64,000 bases of DNA, from contig NZ_JACTOJ010000006.1 of assembly GCF_032335695.1 (NCBI RefSeq), positions 1-64,000 of the forward strand. Direction: 5' to 3'. Under the pieces are notes generated by a model, which saw only the letters and a list, made by a program, of their open reading frames with translations, made no database searches and was not told where the DNA came from. The translations under genes were made by a program, and so were the position numbers. Below, one piece after another: positions 63,240-64,000 of the stretch. The first letter of the stretch is position 1. Each line of letters begins with the position of its first letter. The stretch comes from JACTOJ01 sp032335695. Its GTDB lineage: Bacteria > Bacillota > Clostridia > Clostridiales > Clostridiaceae.

Positions 63240-63959
63240 CTATTCTATTTATGTTATCAACATGTACAAGTGAATTTATTTCTTTATAAATATAATAAAA
63301 CATCACTGTTAATATAATTGATATTCCTGAAAAGCACATGGCATAGTAAAAAGGCAAAGCCTTAGCCACCCATCTACCAAATAGAGATCCTAATTGCATT
63401 GCTATCCCAATCAGCGTATCTACAGCAGTAGTTACCCTACCAAATCAGTGTCACTGTTGAAAAAGTAACCAACATAAATCCAGATATACCATTAAATAAA
63501 GAATCAAAAATCTTATAAGTCACAGTAAGCAGTGAATTTGCCGCCACCAACTCCTTCGTATCCACAATCTGAGGAACTATAGTATCTTCTATAGGATAGG
63601 TTATGTTGCTCGTAAGCGAAGACATAAACATAATTATTAACAGTATATAAATTCCTAAAACATGGAAAAAGCAGGTAAAATTGACAGCAATACTATTTGT
63701 CCAATTAAGGAAAACATGAAAATCCTTTTAGCGTTAAGTTTTTCTATTATTGGTCCAATAAATATGAGTAGCATATCTGGTTGCAAGAATAAAAATACTG
63801 CTGCGCTTGTATAAAACGAAGAATGTAAAGTCTTTGAAGTGCACCAAATTGTAACTCTGTAAAAAAAAAACATCTGCAAATTTATTATTAATCTAGCAAA
63901 TAGAAGTAAATGAAATCTTTATTTTTTAATATGTTCTTAACATTTACCTTTCTTGACAT
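63240..63959 (-). pseudogene. MFS transporter pseudogene, several frameshifts
   Basis: Pieces of one major-facilitator protein are spread over shifting frames. The start is MSRKVNVKNILKNKD at 63959, then LATRYATH/MLLIFIGPIIEKLNAKRIF (63655-63879), SNITYPIEDTIVPQIVDTKELVAANSLL in pieces (63437-63631), and a C-terminal stretch ending at TAG 63240. At least three frame changes are needed, near 63880, 63655 and 63436; an A/T run at about 63860-63870 is one likely site. Together they cover about 240 codons, shorter than a normal 400-residue MFS protein, so an internal deletion is also likely. It looks non-functional. Confidence 0.7.
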
Positions 63960-64000
63960 TGACCCCAGTGGTGTAAATTTCCCAGATACAAGCAGAGTTA

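Overview
The window is visibly AT-rich chromosomal DNA from a spore-forming Firmicute, most likely a Clostridium sensu stricto species. The reasons are the spoIIAA-spoIIAB-sigF operon, an SspF-like spore protein, PdaA- and PdaB-type spore deacetylases, a YtxC homologue, T-box leaders, frequent TTG/GTG starts with strong Shine-Dalgarno (SD) sequences, rubredoxin and a 2-hydroxyacyl-CoA dehydratase activase. I cannot name the species. Nearly everything is core housekeeping or sporulation content; there is no phage, IS element or CRISPR array.

Layout. 1-1606: the membrane-proximal part of a sensor kinase (cut by the window edge) and its OmpR-type regulator. 1736-3503: the sigma-F operon, with a sigma-H-like promoter and a terminator. 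3640-8708: spermidine synthase, an orphan CamA-like adenine methyltransferase, a PdaA-like deacetylase, a cyclodeaminase-family protein and a nitroreductase. 8777-15707: an exopolysaccharide block (TPR protein, Wzz/CpsC, CpsD kinase, CpsB phosphatase, GalU, Wzx flippase, one glycosyltransferase), followed by phosphoglucomutase. 17757-25201: an arginine/lysine-type decarboxylase, then DUF523, MutS2, a U32 protein and ZapA. 25322-31393: pheT/pheS under a T-box, an rRNA methyltransferase, and rplT-rpmI-infC with an AUU start and a long attenuator leader. 31397-33687: a YtxC-like protein, a DUF6873-like protein and five tRNAs (Val, Asp, Phe, Gly, Cys in transcription order).

33763-49281: Hsp33 and a methyltransferase, an SspF-like spore protein, dapA-dapB, a complete oppABCDF operon, an aminotransferase divergent from dapH, an SSB-like tandem OB-fold protein, a PdaB-like deacetylase, a DUF4364 protein and a YncE-like propeller. 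49449-53959: a TSCPD protein, folC and valS under a second T-box. 53965-62029: a giant double-ATPase activase/dehydratase-like fusion, a small TPR protein, a CvpA-like/transglutaminase fusion, RecX and an M16 peptidase. 62199-63959: QueT under a preQ1 riboswitch, rubredoxin, and a frameshifted MFS transporter pseudogene.

How it fits together. The sporulation theme recurs: SigF control, the CamA-like methylase next to it, cortex deacetylases, and DAP synthesis through the acetylase route (DapA, DapB, DapH, PatA-like), which feeds both peptidoglycan and dipicolinate. The EPS block has regulation, export and UDP-glucose supply, but shows no initiating sugar transferase or polymerase here. Translation genes carry layered RNA control: two T-boxes, an L20-type leader and a preQ1 switch. 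The most interesting candidates are the CamA-like methylase, the 1427-residue activase fusion and the CvpA-transglutaminase fusion.
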